A DNA stretch of 64,000 nt from Alphaproteobacteria bacterium (GCA_024278855.1 JAJRSJ010000001.1:1-64000), one strand, 5' to 3'; positions 37,073 through 46,183 are shown, numbered from the stretch's first letter. Made by a program: numbers and translations. Notes: generated from the sequence alone by a model not told the origin.

Positions 37073-38123
37073 GGGGCCATTCCGTTAGCAGTTCAGGGTC
37101 AAGATTGCGGTTACGCCATTTTAGCCGCCAACACAAGTGCGGCCCGGTTGAACGCCCGGTCGAACCAACCGCGCCAATTTTCTGGCCGCGTTTGACCTCT
37201 TGGCCCGGCTTTACATTTATACCGCTCATATGCAGATACATGGAGATCAAACCCTGACCGTGGTCAATTAGCACCATTTGCCCTTCAAAATACAGATCAT
37301 CATCGGCCAAACTCACCACCCCGTCAGCAGGCGCATAAATCGGCGTGCCGGTCGGCGCGGCAATATCAACCCCGTAATGGGGTTTCTTGGGTTCGCCGTT
37401 AAGGATACGCTGCGCACCAAACGGTGAAGTTTTGATGAAATCTTTAAGCGGATATGTAAAACCATCCTTGAACCACAAGGTCTGCTGACGCGAGGCAAAG
37501 CCTTGTTTTTTGCGTTTGGACGAAGACCGGATATGCGCCACTTGCTTGTCGCTAAAGGTGGAAACCTGGCTAGGTGGCAGGCCGTCTATGCGCGAGATGG
37601 TGTATTTGCGGGGGGAGAGTAACATTGGGTGAAACGCAGGAATTTCTTCGAGGTTACGGGGATTAGAAACAGATAAGGAAACATCTAAATCATCTCTGTC
37701 AAATCCAATTAAAACTCTGCCGCTTTCCTCTGCGACCGTTTTGAAGGATTGTCTTTTTTTATTTTTAAAGCGAATAACTTCAACAACTGCTCCCGGCTCA
37801 GTTTGACAAAGCACTAGCCCACCTTGCGCAAACACACCTTTGCAGACGATTGGTGTATTTGGTTCATTTGGAGCGGGCGGTGTTGCTCTACTTTCAACCT
37901 GCCCGCAGGCAGCCAAGAATACTAGGAATAGTGCGCCCAATAACCACCTTACCCCCTCACCTTGTTCCTCTCCCCACAGGAGAGGAGACGTTGCCTTGTC
38001 TGTCTGTGATTTCCCGAAAAATTTGTGATAGTTTGGCAAACTTAGCCTCTCCCATTTTTGTTTGAGGGGGAAGAGGCGCGCGACAGCGGGTGAGGGGATG
38101 GGATGTCGAGGTTGTTCGCTCAT
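37065..38123 (-). CDS. M23-family peptidase lipoprotein with a repeat-derived N-terminal insert
   Basis: C-terminal LytM/M23 domain: PHYGVDIAAPTGTPIYAPADG (His and Asp zinc ligands), MYLHMSG and GPHLCWRLKWRN; the HxH motif reads HLC. Likely acts on, or activates enzymes acting on, peptidoglycan in the periplasm. The start ATG 38123 lies five bases after the DUF2093 stop. Residues 4 to about 60 are encoded by a palindromic repeat (see that entry); only after it comes the signal helix LLGALFLVFLAACG with lipobox LAAC. So the signal peptide is now internal unless translation starts at TTG 37940, which follows an AGGTGG site at the end of the repeat. A break in secretion is possible. Confidence 0.8.
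   Translation of the reverse strand: MSEQPRHPIPSPAVARLFPLKQKWERLSLPNYHKFFGKSQTDKATSPLLWGEEQGEGVRWLLGALFLVFLAACGQVESRATPPAPNEPNTPIVCKGVFAQGGLVLCQTEPGAVVEVIRFKNKKRQSFKTVAEESGRVLIGFDRDDLDVSLSVSNPRNLEEIPAFHPMLLSPRKYTISRIDGLPPSQVSTFSDKQVAHIRSSSKRKKQGFASRQQTLWFKDGFTYPLKDFIKTSPFGAQRILNGEPKKPHYGVDIAAPTGTPIYAPADGVVSLADDDLYFEGQMVLIDHGQGLISMYLHMSGINVKPGQEVKRGQKIGAVGSTGRSTGPHLCWRLKWRNRNLDPELLTEWPHD
37945..38105. repeat. Palindromic element inserted in the M23 gene (second repeat family)
   Basis: Ends match as inverted repeats: ACCCCCTCACC at the left and GGTGAGGGGATGGG at the right. Inside are hairpins CCTCTCCCCACAGGAGAGG and GCCTCTCCCATTTTTG ... GGGGGAAGAGGC. About 160 bases. Its minus-strand reading is open and is translated as part of the M23 ORF without a frame change. 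Related in composition to, but distinct from, the repeats at 6631 and 35017. Confidence 0.75.
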
Positions 38124-38128
38124 GCCGC

Positions 38129-38338
38129 TCAAGACCCACTCTCCAGCCTGCGTTTCAGACTGGCGTTTGCGTCCACATAGGCTTCTTGCAAATCGTCGTT
38201 CCAGTATTTTAGATCTTCCAAGGGGATACGCTTGTCGGTTACGGCGCACAGGACGTAACTGCCAGATTCCAGGATCAGGTAATCCGATGAGCCGTAGCTG
38301 AGTTTTGCTTCACGGTTTGGGTTGGTAAAATTTAACAT
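38129..38338 (-). CDS. DUF2093 family protein
   Basis: 69 aa: REAKLSYGSSDYLILESGSYVLCAVT and IPLEDLKYWNDDLQEAYVD are the hallmark of the short alphaproteobacterial DUF2093 family. No function established. Thirty bases from xseA on the same strand and five bases before the M23 gene, so one transcript xseA-DUF2093-M23-chorismate mutase is likely. Confidence 0.9.
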   Translation of the reverse strand: MLNFTNPNREAKLSYGSSDYLILESGSYVLCAVTDKRIPLEDLKYWNDDLQEAYVDANASLKRRLESGS

Positions 38339-38367
38339 GGGGGCTTTCTATACCAGTTTGCGGGAAA

Positions 38368-39783
38368 TCAAAAGAGGTCACCCTGTATATTTTTGGGTTT
38401 TTGCGCAGGTTTTTTTGTGCGGCGTTTCGGCTTGCCGTCAATCACGGCGGCGCGTTTACCGTCTGTAAATGTCAGGCCAACACTTTGCCCGGTTTTTAGT
38501 GGTTTGCCCTTGCGAATAATTTTCCCGTCCATATCCGTGACTAGCGCATAACCGCGCTCTAACACGCCTTGATAGGAATAAGCGTCCAGCAATTTCCCGG
38601 CCCCGCCCAAACGGTCACGGGATCGTTGCAAGCGCCGCCCCATAGACAAGAACGCTTCACGGGAAACATTTTTCAAAATATCGCTCTTGCGGGCTATATC
38701 GCGTGTGAGCGCACCCGGCCGTAATCTTACCGCCGCCGCCCGTAAATTACTGGCATGGGCTTTTCTGCCAATGTCCAATGACGGTAACAACCGCCCAACC
38801 ACCAGATCAAATCTTTGGCGCGGCGCGGCCAATACCGCATCCAGTTTTGGCAGTTTCGCCGCCGCAAAGCCCAGTTTTTTGCGCTCAACATTTCGAGTAA
38901 GCCCGCGCTTGAGCCTAAGGCCCAAATCTTCCACCGTGTCCATAAGTTCGGCGCGAACCGGCACGGCAATTTCTGCTGCGCCCGTGGGGGTCGGGGCGCG
39001 GTGGTCGGCCACATAATCTATTAGCGTCCAATCAGTTTCATGTCCAACCGCCGAAATAATCGGGATGCCCGACGCAAAGGCGGCACGCACGACATTTTCT
39101 TCATTAAAACACCAAAGATCTTCAATGGAGCCGCCGCCCCGTGCCACGATGATCACGTCCGGGCGCGGCAGGCTGTCCGTCTCGTTATAATTGTTAACCC
39201 CGGTGATGGCCCCGGAGATTTGCGCCGCCGCCTTGTCACCCTGCCCCAGCACGGGCCAGACTAGAACCCGCATCGGGAAGCGGTCTTCCACCCGGTGTAA
39301 AATATCGCGGATAACCGCACCCGTAGGTGATGTGATGACCCCGATAGTTTGCGGTAAATATGGGAGTCCTTGTTTGTGTTCGTCCGCGAACAAACCTTCC
39401 GCCGCCAGCATTTTCTTGCGCTTTTCCAAAAGCGCCATGAGCGCACCAACCCCGGCGGGCTCCAACTTGTCTATGACCAATTGATATTGGGAGCGGCCAG
39501 GATAGGTGGTCAATTTGCCCTCGACCACCACTTCCATGCCTTCTTCGGGGCGCACGGACAGACGCGAGACCGAGCCTTTCCACATGATAGATGCGATAAC
39601 CGCCTTGTCGTCCTTAATGTCCACATACATATGCCCGGATTTGGCGATCACCACCCGGCCAAGTTCCCCGCGCACCCGCACGCGGCCAAAGGTATCCTCT
39701 ATCTTGCGTTTGAGCGAAAACGCTAGTTCGGAGACGGAATATTCATGGGCGTTGCTTGGCGCATTAGTTACTACATTGTTCAT
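38368..39783 (-). CDS. xseA: Exodeoxyribonuclease VII large subunit
   Basis: 471 aa from ATG 39783 (MNNVVTNAPSNAHEYSVSELA). N-terminal OB-fold domain (YSVSELAFSLKRKIEDTFGRVRVRGEL) then the catalytic domain: TSPTGAVIRDILHR, VIIVARGGGSIEDLWCFNEE, SAVGHETDWTLIDYVADHRAPTPT. The track ORF start at 40245 overlaps purD and is spurious. Degrades single-stranded DNA with XseB, whose gene is not here. Divergent from purD. Confidence 0.96.
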   Translation of the reverse strand: MNNVVTNAPSNAHEYSVSELAFSLKRKIEDTFGRVRVRGELGRVVIAKSGHMYVDIKDDKAVIASIMWKGSVSRLSVRPEEGMEVVVEGKLTTYPGRSQYQLVIDKLEPAGVGALMALLEKRKKMLAAEGLFADEHKQGLPYLPQTIGVITSPTGAVIRDILHRVEDRFPMRVLVWPVLGQGDKAAAQISGAITGVNNYNETDSLPRPDVIIVARGGGSIEDLWCFNEENVVRAAFASGIPIISAVGHETDWTLIDYVADHRAPTPTGAAEIAVPVRAELMDTVEDLGLRLKRGLTRNVERKKLGFAAAKLPKLDAVLAAPRQRFDLVVGRLLPSLDIGRKAHASNLRAAAVRLRPGALTRDIARKSDILKNVSREAFLSMGRRLQRSRDRLGGAGKLLDAYSYQGVLERGYALVTDMDGKIIRKGKPLKTGQSVGLTFTDGKRAAVIDGKPKRRTKKPAQKPKNIQGDLF

Positions 39784-39856
39784 GTTTACTCTTGTGGGCC
39801 ATTGAGCCATAAGTGTCAAAAATTTTGTACGAAAAATACGTAATGGAAAATATGCT

Positions 39857-41146
39857 ATGAAAGTTCTTCTTATCGGCAGTGGCGGACGTGAACATGCTCT
39901 GGCCTGGAAACTATCCCAAAGCCCTTTGTGCGAACAGCTAATTTGTGCGCCGGGCAATGCCGGGATTTGCGAAATTGCTGATTGCGTGAATATTGCAGCG
40001 GACGATATTGTTGGCCTAGTAGATTTTGCACTCAGCGAAGCGGTGAATTTTGTTGTGGTTGGGCCAGAAGTTCCGTTGGCGCTCGGGTTGGTGGACAAAT
40101 TGTTGGGCAATGGTGTGGCCGTATTCGGGCCAAGCGCACAGGCCGCAATGCTAGAAAGCTCCAAGGCATTTACCAAAGATTTTTGTACCCGCCACAACAT
40201 ACCGACGGCCAAATATGATGTGTTCACTAACCTGAATGATGCCAAAACTTATCTCGGCGAAATGTCTGCACCCTATGTGATCAAGGCGGACGGGTTGGCG
40301 GCGGGTAAAGGCGTGGTGATAGCAGGGACGAAGATTGAGGCAGAGACGGAATTGGGTGAATTCTTTTCAGGAAAATTCGGGGAGGCGGGCGCTTGTATAG
40401 TCATAGAAGAATTTATGAGCGGCCACGAGATTTCGTTTTTTGCTCTGGCGGACGGTAAAACGGTTTTACCTTTGTGTGAGGCCCAGGATCACAAGCGGGC
40501 ATTTGACGGCGACCTTGGCCCCAATACGGGCGGCATGGGGGCTTATTCGCCAGTACCAGGATTTGATGGGCCGGGGTTTGCGGACACCGCCCGCATCATG
40601 GACGAAATCCTGATCCTGACAGTGCGCGGCATGGCAGCAGAGGGCAATCCTTTTACGGGCGTATTGTTCGCGGGTTTGATGATGACGACCACGGGTCCGA
40701 AGCTGATTGAATACAATGTCCGTTTTGGTGACCCGGAATGTCAGGTATTGATGCGCCGCATGGAAACGGATTTACTAGAGTTGATGGTTTTGGCCGCCAA
40801 GGGTAGATTGGCCGATGCTAAAACGGTTCAGTGGCACAAAAACAGTGTGGTCAATGTGGTCATGGCGGCCCAAGGGTATCCGGGGTCTTATGAAAAAGGC
40901 GAACCTATAAAAGGCACGGATGCGGCAGACATGATGGACGGCGTTAAAGTCTTTCACGCAGGAACGGTACGCGGGGACGCAGGCCTGCTACAATCTGCGG
41001 GCGGGCGGGTGCTTAACATCACCGCCCAAGGCAAGACCATAGAACAAGCCGTGGCCCGTGCCTATGCTGCTATTGACGATGCAATAATTTGGCCCGGCGG
41101 TTTTGTGCGCAGGGACATAGCCAAACAAGCTTTAACAGAAGACTGA
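39857..41146 (+). CDS. purD: Phosphoribosylamine-glycine ligase
   Basis: 429 aa ATP-grasp enzyme of purine synthesis (second step): KVLLIGSGGREHALAWKL, APGNAGI, VVGPEVPLALGLVDKL, YVIKADGLAAGKGVVIA, HEISFFALADG, GPNTGGMGAYSP and EYNVRFGDPECQVLMRRM. Full length and well conserved. The divergent xseA-purD pair is common in alphaproteobacteria. Confidence 0.97.
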   Translation: MKVLLIGSGGREHALAWKLSQSPLCEQLICAPGNAGICEIADCVNIAADDIVGLVDFALSEAVNFVVVGPEVPLALGLVDKLLGNGVAVFGPSAQAAMLESSKAFTKDFCTRHNIPTAKYDVFTNLNDAKTYLGEMSAPYVIKADGLAAGKGVVIAGTKIEAETELGEFFSGKFGEAGACIVIEEFMSGHEISFFALADGKTVLPLCEAQDHKRAFDGDLGPNTGGMGAYSPVPGFDGPGFADTARIMDEILILTVRGMAAEGNPFTGVLFAGLMMTTTGPKLIEYNVRFGDPECQVLMRRMETDLLELMVLAAKGRLADAKTVQWHKNSVVNVVMAAQGYPGSYEKGEPIKGTDAADMMDGVKVFHAGTVRGDAGLLQSAGGRVLNITAQGKTIEQAVARAYAAIDDAIIWPGGFVRRDIAKQALTED

Positions 41147-41161
41147 AAACGGGAGACTGAA

Positions 41162-42475
41162 ATGAAAAAACTAAAAACACTCTTATTGGCAGGATTGGCC
41201 ATGCTGACAGGATTGACCTATACTGGCAACGCATTTGCTCAGGGCAACGGCGAAAAACCGCGCACCATCATTCATGCAGCCCATGTTTTGGCGCAACCCG
41301 GAAAAGCGCCCCTACATCAACAAAGCATTTATATTAGCGGTAATAAAATTGAAAAAATCGTGGCGGGCTATCAGCTCGCCAAAGGCGCACACATCATTGA
41401 CCTTACGGACAGTTTTGTCCTGCCCGGCCTCATCGACAGTCATGTGCATTTACGCATGGAGTATAACCCTAATATCCGCCTCGATGTTGTCACAAAACGC
41501 TCTGGCGATACCGCTTATGACGCTCTGGTTAATGGGCGCAAAACCCTGATGGCCGGGTTTACATCCGTGCAAGATGTGGGCGGCCCGGAAGAAATCTTCG
41601 CCCTGCGCGATGCCGTAAATGCAGGCAAGGTGGCGGGGCCGCGTATCCGCGCATCCGGCCCGTCTATATCGCCAACCGGCGGTCACGGCGACATGCACGG
41701 CTACCGGCAAAATGTGTTGGATGCTTTCCACCGCCCCACGATTTGCGACGGGCCTGCGGATTGTCGCCGGGCAACCCGGGCGGTCATAAAAATGGGGGCA
41801 GATGTGGTTAAAATCACCGCTACGGGCGGAGTATTATCCAACACGTCTGCGGGCACAGAACAGCAATTTTTCAATGACGAGCTTAAAGCCACCACCGAGG
41901 CGGCCGCCAAAATGGGCCGCAAAGTTACGGCCCATGCCCACGGTAAAACCGGCATAGATAGCGCTCTCAAAAACGGGGTGAAGTCTATTGAACACGGTAC
42001 ATATCTGGACACAGAGACCGCCAAATTGTTCAAAAAACATGATGCGGTTTTGGTACCGACGGTTCTGGCGGGCATGACCGTAGTGGATTGGGCCAAGAAC
42101 ACAAATTGGTTGCCGCCTGCCTCCAGAGCCAAAGCCCTCAAGGTCGGCCCGCAAATGCAAGACATGTTGAGAACCGCTTACGAAAACGGCGTCACAATTG
42201 CTTTTGGCACGGATACAGGTGTCTCGCAACACGGCAAAAATGCCCGCGAATTTGGCTATATGGTCGAGGCCGGCATGAGCGAAATGGCGGCGATTAAATC
42301 CGCGACAATAATTGCGGCCAAGCATTTGGAAATGGGCGATAAAATCGGCTCAATAGAATCGGGAAAATTTGCAGATATTATAGCGGTAGGCGGTAACCCG
42401 CTGACCAATATCGAAGAGCTATACGACGTAGATTTCGTCATGAAAAACGGGGTTGTTTATAAGGGCGGGGAATAG
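41162..42475 (+). CDS. Secreted metal-dependent amidohydrolase
   Basis: 437 aa with a signal peptide (KTLLLAGLAMLTGLTYTGNAFAQ). Imidazolonepropionase-like amidohydrolase signatures: LPGLIDSHVHLRMEYN (HxH metal site), DVVKITATGGVL (carbamylated Lys region), TAHAHGKTG, SIEHGTYLD, and IAFGTDTGVSQHG (catalytic Asp). Likely a periplasmic peptidase-like or amide hydrolase (Xaa-Pro/dipeptide type). Sixteen bases after purD, so possibly cotranscribed. Confidence 0.88.
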   Translation: MKKLKTLLLAGLAMLTGLTYTGNAFAQGNGEKPRTIIHAAHVLAQPGKAPLHQQSIYISGNKIEKIVAGYQLAKGAHIIDLTDSFVLPGLIDSHVHLRMEYNPNIRLDVVTKRSGDTAYDALVNGRKTLMAGFTSVQDVGGPEEIFALRDAVNAGKVAGPRIRASGPSISPTGGHGDMHGYRQNVLDAFHRPTICDGPADCRRATRAVIKMGADVVKITATGGVLSNTSAGTEQQFFNDELKATTEAAAKMGRKVTAHAHGKTGIDSALKNGVKSIEHGTYLDTETAKLFKKHDAVLVPTVLAGMTVVDWAKNTNWLPPASRAKALKVGPQMQDMLRTAYENGVTIAFGTDTGVSQHGKNAREFGYMVEAGMSEMAAIKSATIIAAKHLEMGDKIGSIESGKFADIIAVGGNPLTNIEELYDVDFVMKNGVVYKGGE

Positions 42476-42507
42476 GGTTTAGAAAATTTATTTTTTTTGC
42501 AATCTCT

Positions 42508-42611
42508 ACCGCCCGCTCACCCCTGCGTATGCAGGGACCCATCACCGGACTATCGGAGAATTCCGTGAACCCAGAGATGGATATCTGCATACGCAGGTAT
42601 GAGCGGGTGGT
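42508..42611. repeat. 105-bp element with 27-bp terminal inverted repeats
   Basis: The left end ACCGCCCGCTCACCCCTGCG... and the right end, read in reverse, ACCACCCGCTCATACCTGCG..., agree at 24 to 25 of 27 positions. The middle 50 bases are unrelated. Shape fits a miniature inverted-repeat element or a REP-like doublet. The 259-base gap contains nothing else. Confidence 0.75.
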
Positions 42612-42734
42612 GTGGGTGATTTTTGGTGAACGCTACCAAACTTCGGGTATGAATCTACGCGTAAGATTTAGGCCGGAGTACATAGCTTGCTTCTTGTATA
42701 GAAGTGCATAAATTGGGGAAGGAGACCCATATAT

Positions 42735-43211
42735 TTACCTCTTACCACCATCAATTATTTTTAAAAATGGTTTTTTAGGTTTAGGCTGAGCTTCCGTTTT
42801 TGGCTCCTCCGTTTCATCATGCATATCGTCTTCTATGTGGCGGACGCGGGGTTTGTAATTTGATTTGTTTTTAAAGCTTGAGCGCCATTTTGGTTTGGCC
42901 GGGTCATCCCCCCGCGCTTGCTTGCCGCCGTCTCGTTTCAAGTCTCTTATTTTGCGGCGCATTTGCGCCAGGACTTGTTTTTGGCGGTTGGACAGGGCTT
43001 CAGAAAACCCGCCGAGGGACGGGTCAGCAAAGGCGGAGCCGTATTTATCAAGACGTTCATCAACGGACGCGATAAATTCGTCCTCCCAGTCGGTAATCTC
43101 GCCCAAGCTTTCCAGATCGGCGCGGGCTTTTTTCAGCTTGCGCTGGGCCGTGCGGGCTTTGCGAATGCGCGCCTTGTCGGCTTTTATTTTGGCTTTTTCT
43201 GCGTCGTCCAA
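42735..43211 (-). CDS. Basic, coiled hypothetical protein downstream of gapR
   Basis: 158 aa, TTG start at 43211. Lys/Arg/Ala-rich N-terminal helix (KAKIKADKARIRKARTAQRKLKKARADLE), a middle FADPSLGGFSEALSNRQKQVLAQMRRKI and a disordered acidic/basic tail ending PFLKIIDGGKR. No known domain recognised. Thirteen bases after the GapR gene, so it is likely in the same transcript and could be nucleoid or ribosome related; that is inference. Confidence 0.68.
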   Translation of the reverse strand: MDDAEKAKIKADKARIRKARTAQRKLKKARADLESLGEITDWEDEFIASVDERLDKYGSAFADPSLGGFSEALSNRQKQVLAQMRRKIRDLKRDGGKQARGDDPAKPKWRSSFKNKSNYKPRVRHIEDDMHDETEEPKTEAQPKPKKPFLKIIDGGKR

Positions 43212-43223
43212 ATATACCGCCTA

Positions 43224-43487
43224 TCAACCGTCTATCGCGTCCATATAAAGTTCCAAAAGCGCGTCTTGCTCGGCCCGCTCATGGGCTTCGATTTTCCTAA
43301 GGGCAATGGTTTTGCGCACAATTTTTGTATCAAACCCGAAGGTCTTGGCCTCGGCGTAAACCTCGCGAATGTCCGCCACAAGCTCGGTTTTTTCGGCTTC
43401 CAGCCGTTCGATGCGGGCGATATATTGCTTCAGCTTTTCGCGGGTGGCTTCGCCCATGCTGTCGGCGCGTTGCTCATCTGTAATCAT
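43224..43487 (-). CDS. gapR: GapR/DUF2312 family nucleoid-associated protein
   Basis: 87 aa from ATG 43487, behind GGAGAG (43499 is less likely). REKLKQYIARIERLEAEKTELVADIREVYAEAKTFGFDTK and VRKTIALRKIEAHERAEQDALLELYM match the GapR family. In Caulobacter GapR binds overtwisted, AT-rich DNA ahead of replication and supports topoisomerases. Length normal. Confidence 0.9.
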   Translation of the reverse strand: MITDEQRADSMGEATREKLKQYIARIERLEAEKTELVADIREVYAEAKTFGFDTKIVRKTIALRKIEAHERAEQDALLELYMDAIDG

Positions 43488-43625
43488 GTTGCTCTCCAAA
43501 AATTAGGGAATTAAATTTGGGCAAGTTTAGGAATTAGAGCCCCGGCTTGCAAGTCAAACCATGGGAAATATTATAGATTGTTGTGGACGAAATTTACGCC
43601 TATACATAATGAAAAAGGAGCGGAC

Positions 43626-44807
43626 ATGAAAAAATTTGGAAAATGGGCAGTGCGCTTATTGGGCTTGGCTTTGATAGGTGGCGGTATTTATTTTTTCGTA
43701 ATCCTGCCCACCAGTGTTGACCGAAAAACCAATTTCGTGGAGCCCCACGCGCCTTATGTCGTCTCTGAACAAGCCAAAACCTTACATGCAGATATGCGGG
43801 TGGCTGATCTACATGCGGACACATTGTTGTGGAAGCGCAACCCGGTAAAACGCCAAAAACGAGGCCAGTCGGATTTTCCCCGCTTTCGCGAAGGCAGTGT
43901 CGCCTTGCAAGTATTTAGCACGGTGACCTTCGTACCCGGCGGTATGAATGCTACCGCCAACAAAATGGAAAACGACCGCATGGTGTTGTTGAGTGTGGCC
44001 CAAGCCTGGCCGCCGCGCACCTGGAACTCGATCTATGAGCGAGCCATATATCAGGCCGAGCGTCTGCACAAAGCTGAACAACAAGCCGGCGGTGATTTTG
44101 TCATTGCCCGCACCAAAACCGATCTGCGCAATGCCCTTAAACTCCGCACCCTGAACCGCGATATTGTCGTTGGTGTGCTAGCCACCGAAGGCGCACACCC
44201 GCTTGAGGGCAAGCTTGAAAATCTCGACAATCTCTACGACGCCGGGTTTCGCATGATCGGCTTGCAACACTTTTTTGACAACAAGCTCGGCGGTTCCCTG
44301 CACGGGGCAGAAAAAGGCGGGCTGACGCCGTTTGGGCAAGAGGTGGTCAAAAAAATCGTCGAAAAAGACATGATGATCGACGTGGCCCATTCTTCGCTCA
44401 AAGTGGTCGAGGATGTTTTGGCGCTTACGGATGCTCCCATGGTGGTTTCCCACACCGGAATCCTCGGCCTGTGCAACAATCCGGGGCGAAATATTCCCGA
44501 CCATTTGATGCAAAGAATAGCAGATCGCGGCGGCTTGATCGGGGTCGGGTATTGGGAAATGGCCGTATGTGATACCACACCGGACGGCATTGCCAAAATG
44601 CTGATCTATGGGGCGGAAAAGTTTGGCGTGGAAGCTATTGCCCTAGGTTCTGATTTTGACGGCGCGGTCACAACCCGGCTTGATACATCGGAATTGGTCG
44701 CCATTACGGATGCTCTGCTGCGCCGTGGCATGTCAGAACCAGATATCCGCAAGGTTATGGGCGAAAACCAAATTGCCTATTTCTTAAAATATTTACCAGA
44801 TGAATAA
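43626..44807 (+). CDS. Membrane dipeptidase, peptidase family M19
   Basis: 393 aa from ATG 43626, with AAAGGAG before it. An N-terminal transmembrane anchor (WAVRLLGLALIGGGIYFFVI) places the enzyme in the periplasm. Metal-site motifs: VADLHADTLLW (HxD), EGAHPLEG, DVAHSS, VVSHTG and GSDFDGAV. Hydrolyses dipeptides, zinc dependent, as renal dipeptidases. Overlaps the GIY-YIG gene by 8 bases. Confidence 0.93.
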   Translation: MKKFGKWAVRLLGLALIGGGIYFFVILPTSVDRKTNFVEPHAPYVVSEQAKTLHADMRVADLHADTLLWKRNPVKRQKRGQSDFPRFREGSVALQVFSTVTFVPGGMNATANKMENDRMVLLSVAQAWPPRTWNSIYERAIYQAERLHKAEQQAGGDFVIARTKTDLRNALKLRTLNRDIVVGVLATEGAHPLEGKLENLDNLYDAGFRMIGLQHFFDNKLGGSLHGAEKGGLTPFGQEVVKKIVEKDMMIDVAHSSLKVVEDVLALTDAPMVVSHTGILGLCNNPGRNIPDHLMQRIADRGGLIGVGYWEMAVCDTTPDGIAKMLIYGAEKFGVEAIALGSDFDGAVTTRLDTSELVAITDALLRRGMSEPDIRKVMGENQIAYFLKYLPDE

Positions 44808-45084
44808 AGCAAATTGGGTTGTTTATATTATCCGGTGTACGGACGATACATTATACACGGGCATCACTAACGATTTGGACAAACGCCTACAAGCCCATGA
44901 CGGCGGTACAGGCGCTAAATATACCAAGAGCCGGGGGCCGGTTGAACTGGTTTATTTTGAATTGGCCGCTAACCGAAGCGCGTCTTTGAAGCGTGAACAT
45001 GCCATCAAGAAATTAAGCCGGGCGGAGAAACTGGATTTGATTGGGGGATTATCTTCTTCCTCCTTTATAAAAGGGAAGAATTAA
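44800..45084 (+). CDS. GIY-YIG nuclease superfamily protein (UPF0213/YhbQ-like)
   Basis: 94 aa. VVYIIRCTDDTLYTGITNDLDKRLQAHDGG holds the YII-x-YTG signature and catalytic Arg; GAKYTKSRGPVELVYFE and KREHAIKKLSRAEKLDLI follow, as in YhbQ-type proteins. Single-domain; role in DNA repair is assumed for the family but not shown. Translationally coupled to the M19 gene. Confidence 0.92.
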   Translation: MNKANWVVYIIRCTDDTLYTGITNDLDKRLQAHDGGTGAKYTKSRGPVELVYFELAANRSASLKREHAIKKLSRAEKLDLIGGLSSSSFIKGKN

Positions 45085-45770
45085 AGCGCCTTGCCTTTAG
45101 CACTGTCTTTTAGGCTTTCGACCCGTTCTTTAATTTGTTTGTGTTCGGGGTAGATTTTATTGGCTTGCTCATAGACCTCATACGCATCATCGCTACGGCC
45201 AAGTGTTTCCAGAATATTACCCAATGTCCATAGGGCGTAAAAATGCCGAGGCTCTAGGATCAATGCCTGGGTGGTGTCGGATACGGCACGGCTTAGATCT
45301 TGTTCCTGGGCCGCAAGCCGACCCGAGCGTGACCAAGCTTCCGCATATTCGGGTTGCAAGCGCAGCACATGATCATACATGCGTCTTGCCAATTTATTGT
45401 CACCCCGGTTTTGTGCGGCGATGCCCCGGTGCAAGAGAAAATCCACCGATGCACTACCGGACTGCAAAAATACCGCCCATATTTCTTCGGCGGTTAGTTT
45501 GGCCTCTTCCTCGTCCACTTCATATTTTAACTTGAGAAACAGGCTGTCTAACATCCTAACCCGGTCTTGCTCCGAGCGCACAGTCAAATCCTTACCGCCT
45601 TTGGGGGCTTGCTTTTTAGGCTCCACTTTAGGCGCAGGGGCTACGGGTGGTAAATCCGGTTGTTGGTTTGTTTCTTGGGCGAACGCAAATGGGGCAATAG
45701 AAAATGGGGCAGATGCTATGCTTGTGCTAAAAGCGAGCGCCAAAACAACAAAGAAAAAAATCCGGATCAT
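45081..45770 (-). CDS. Exported tetratricopeptide-repeat protein
   Basis: About 229 aa from ATG 45770 (alternative GTG 45788). A signal peptide (MIRIFFFVVLALAFSTSIASA) is followed by a Pro/Lys-rich stretch and TPR units: SVDFLLHRGIAAQNRGDNKLARRMYDHVL, PEYAEAWSRSGRLAAQEQDL, PRHFYALWTLGNILETLGRSDDA. Probably a periplasmic scaffold; partner unknown. Its stop overlaps the GIY-YIG stop. Confidence 0.8.
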   Translation of the reverse strand: MIRIFFFVVLALAFSTSIASAPFSIAPFAFAQETNQQPDLPPVAPAPKVEPKKQAPKGGKDLTVRSEQDRVRMLDSLFLKLKYEVDEEEAKLTAEEIWAVFLQSGSASVDFLLHRGIAAQNRGDNKLARRMYDHVLRLQPEYAEAWSRSGRLAAQEQDLSRAVSDTTQALILEPRHFYALWTLGNILETLGRSDDAYEVYEQANKIYPEHKQIKERVESLKDSAKGKAL

Positions 45771-45867
45771 AGGCACAAACTTAAGCACCTTGGGTGATTT
45801 CGCAAGGGGCAGGTTGAGAATATGAACGGATTGTCAGATAGGGCTGTAGATATAGCCTTGATACTTG

Positions 45868-45993
45868 TTAACCTTGGCGGGCTTTAAAGCGCGGGTCGGT
45901 CTTGTTGATAACATAGAGACGACCTTTACGGCGGACAATTTTGCAGTCGCGGTGGCGGGTTTTCAAGGATTTCAAAGAAGAGCGGACTTTCAT
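45868..45993 (-). CDS. rpmJ: 50S ribosomal protein L36
   Basis: 41 aa, missed by the ORF track because of length. Translation [20 protein letters not shown], then [21 protein letters not shown]. This is the longer alphaproteobacterial L36 with reduced zinc ligands. ATG 45993 behind AGGTAAG. Monocistronic, as usual in this class. Codon use and basic composition fit. Confidence 0.94.
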   Translation of the reverse strand: MKVRSSLKSLKTRHRDCKIVRRKGRLYVINKTDPRFKARQG

Positions 45994-46183
45994 GATCTTA
46001 CCTAATTTATTTGGCCATATTATGCACATATTATGTACAGGAGCCCAGTATGAGCCCAGTTGAATTTGAGGCCGGAACCTAGTGGCGGAAAATGCCTAAG
46101 TCAAGCAGGTTTTGCGGATGTTTTTACAGCTATTTAACAGGTAAGTTCTGGTCAAACTCCGTTAAGGCGGCTAGCTTGTTTGC

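Noticed and set aside
39784-40245. N-terminal extension of xseA in the ORF track
   Set aside because: It lies antisense to purD and matches nothing; the XseA N-terminus begins at 39783.
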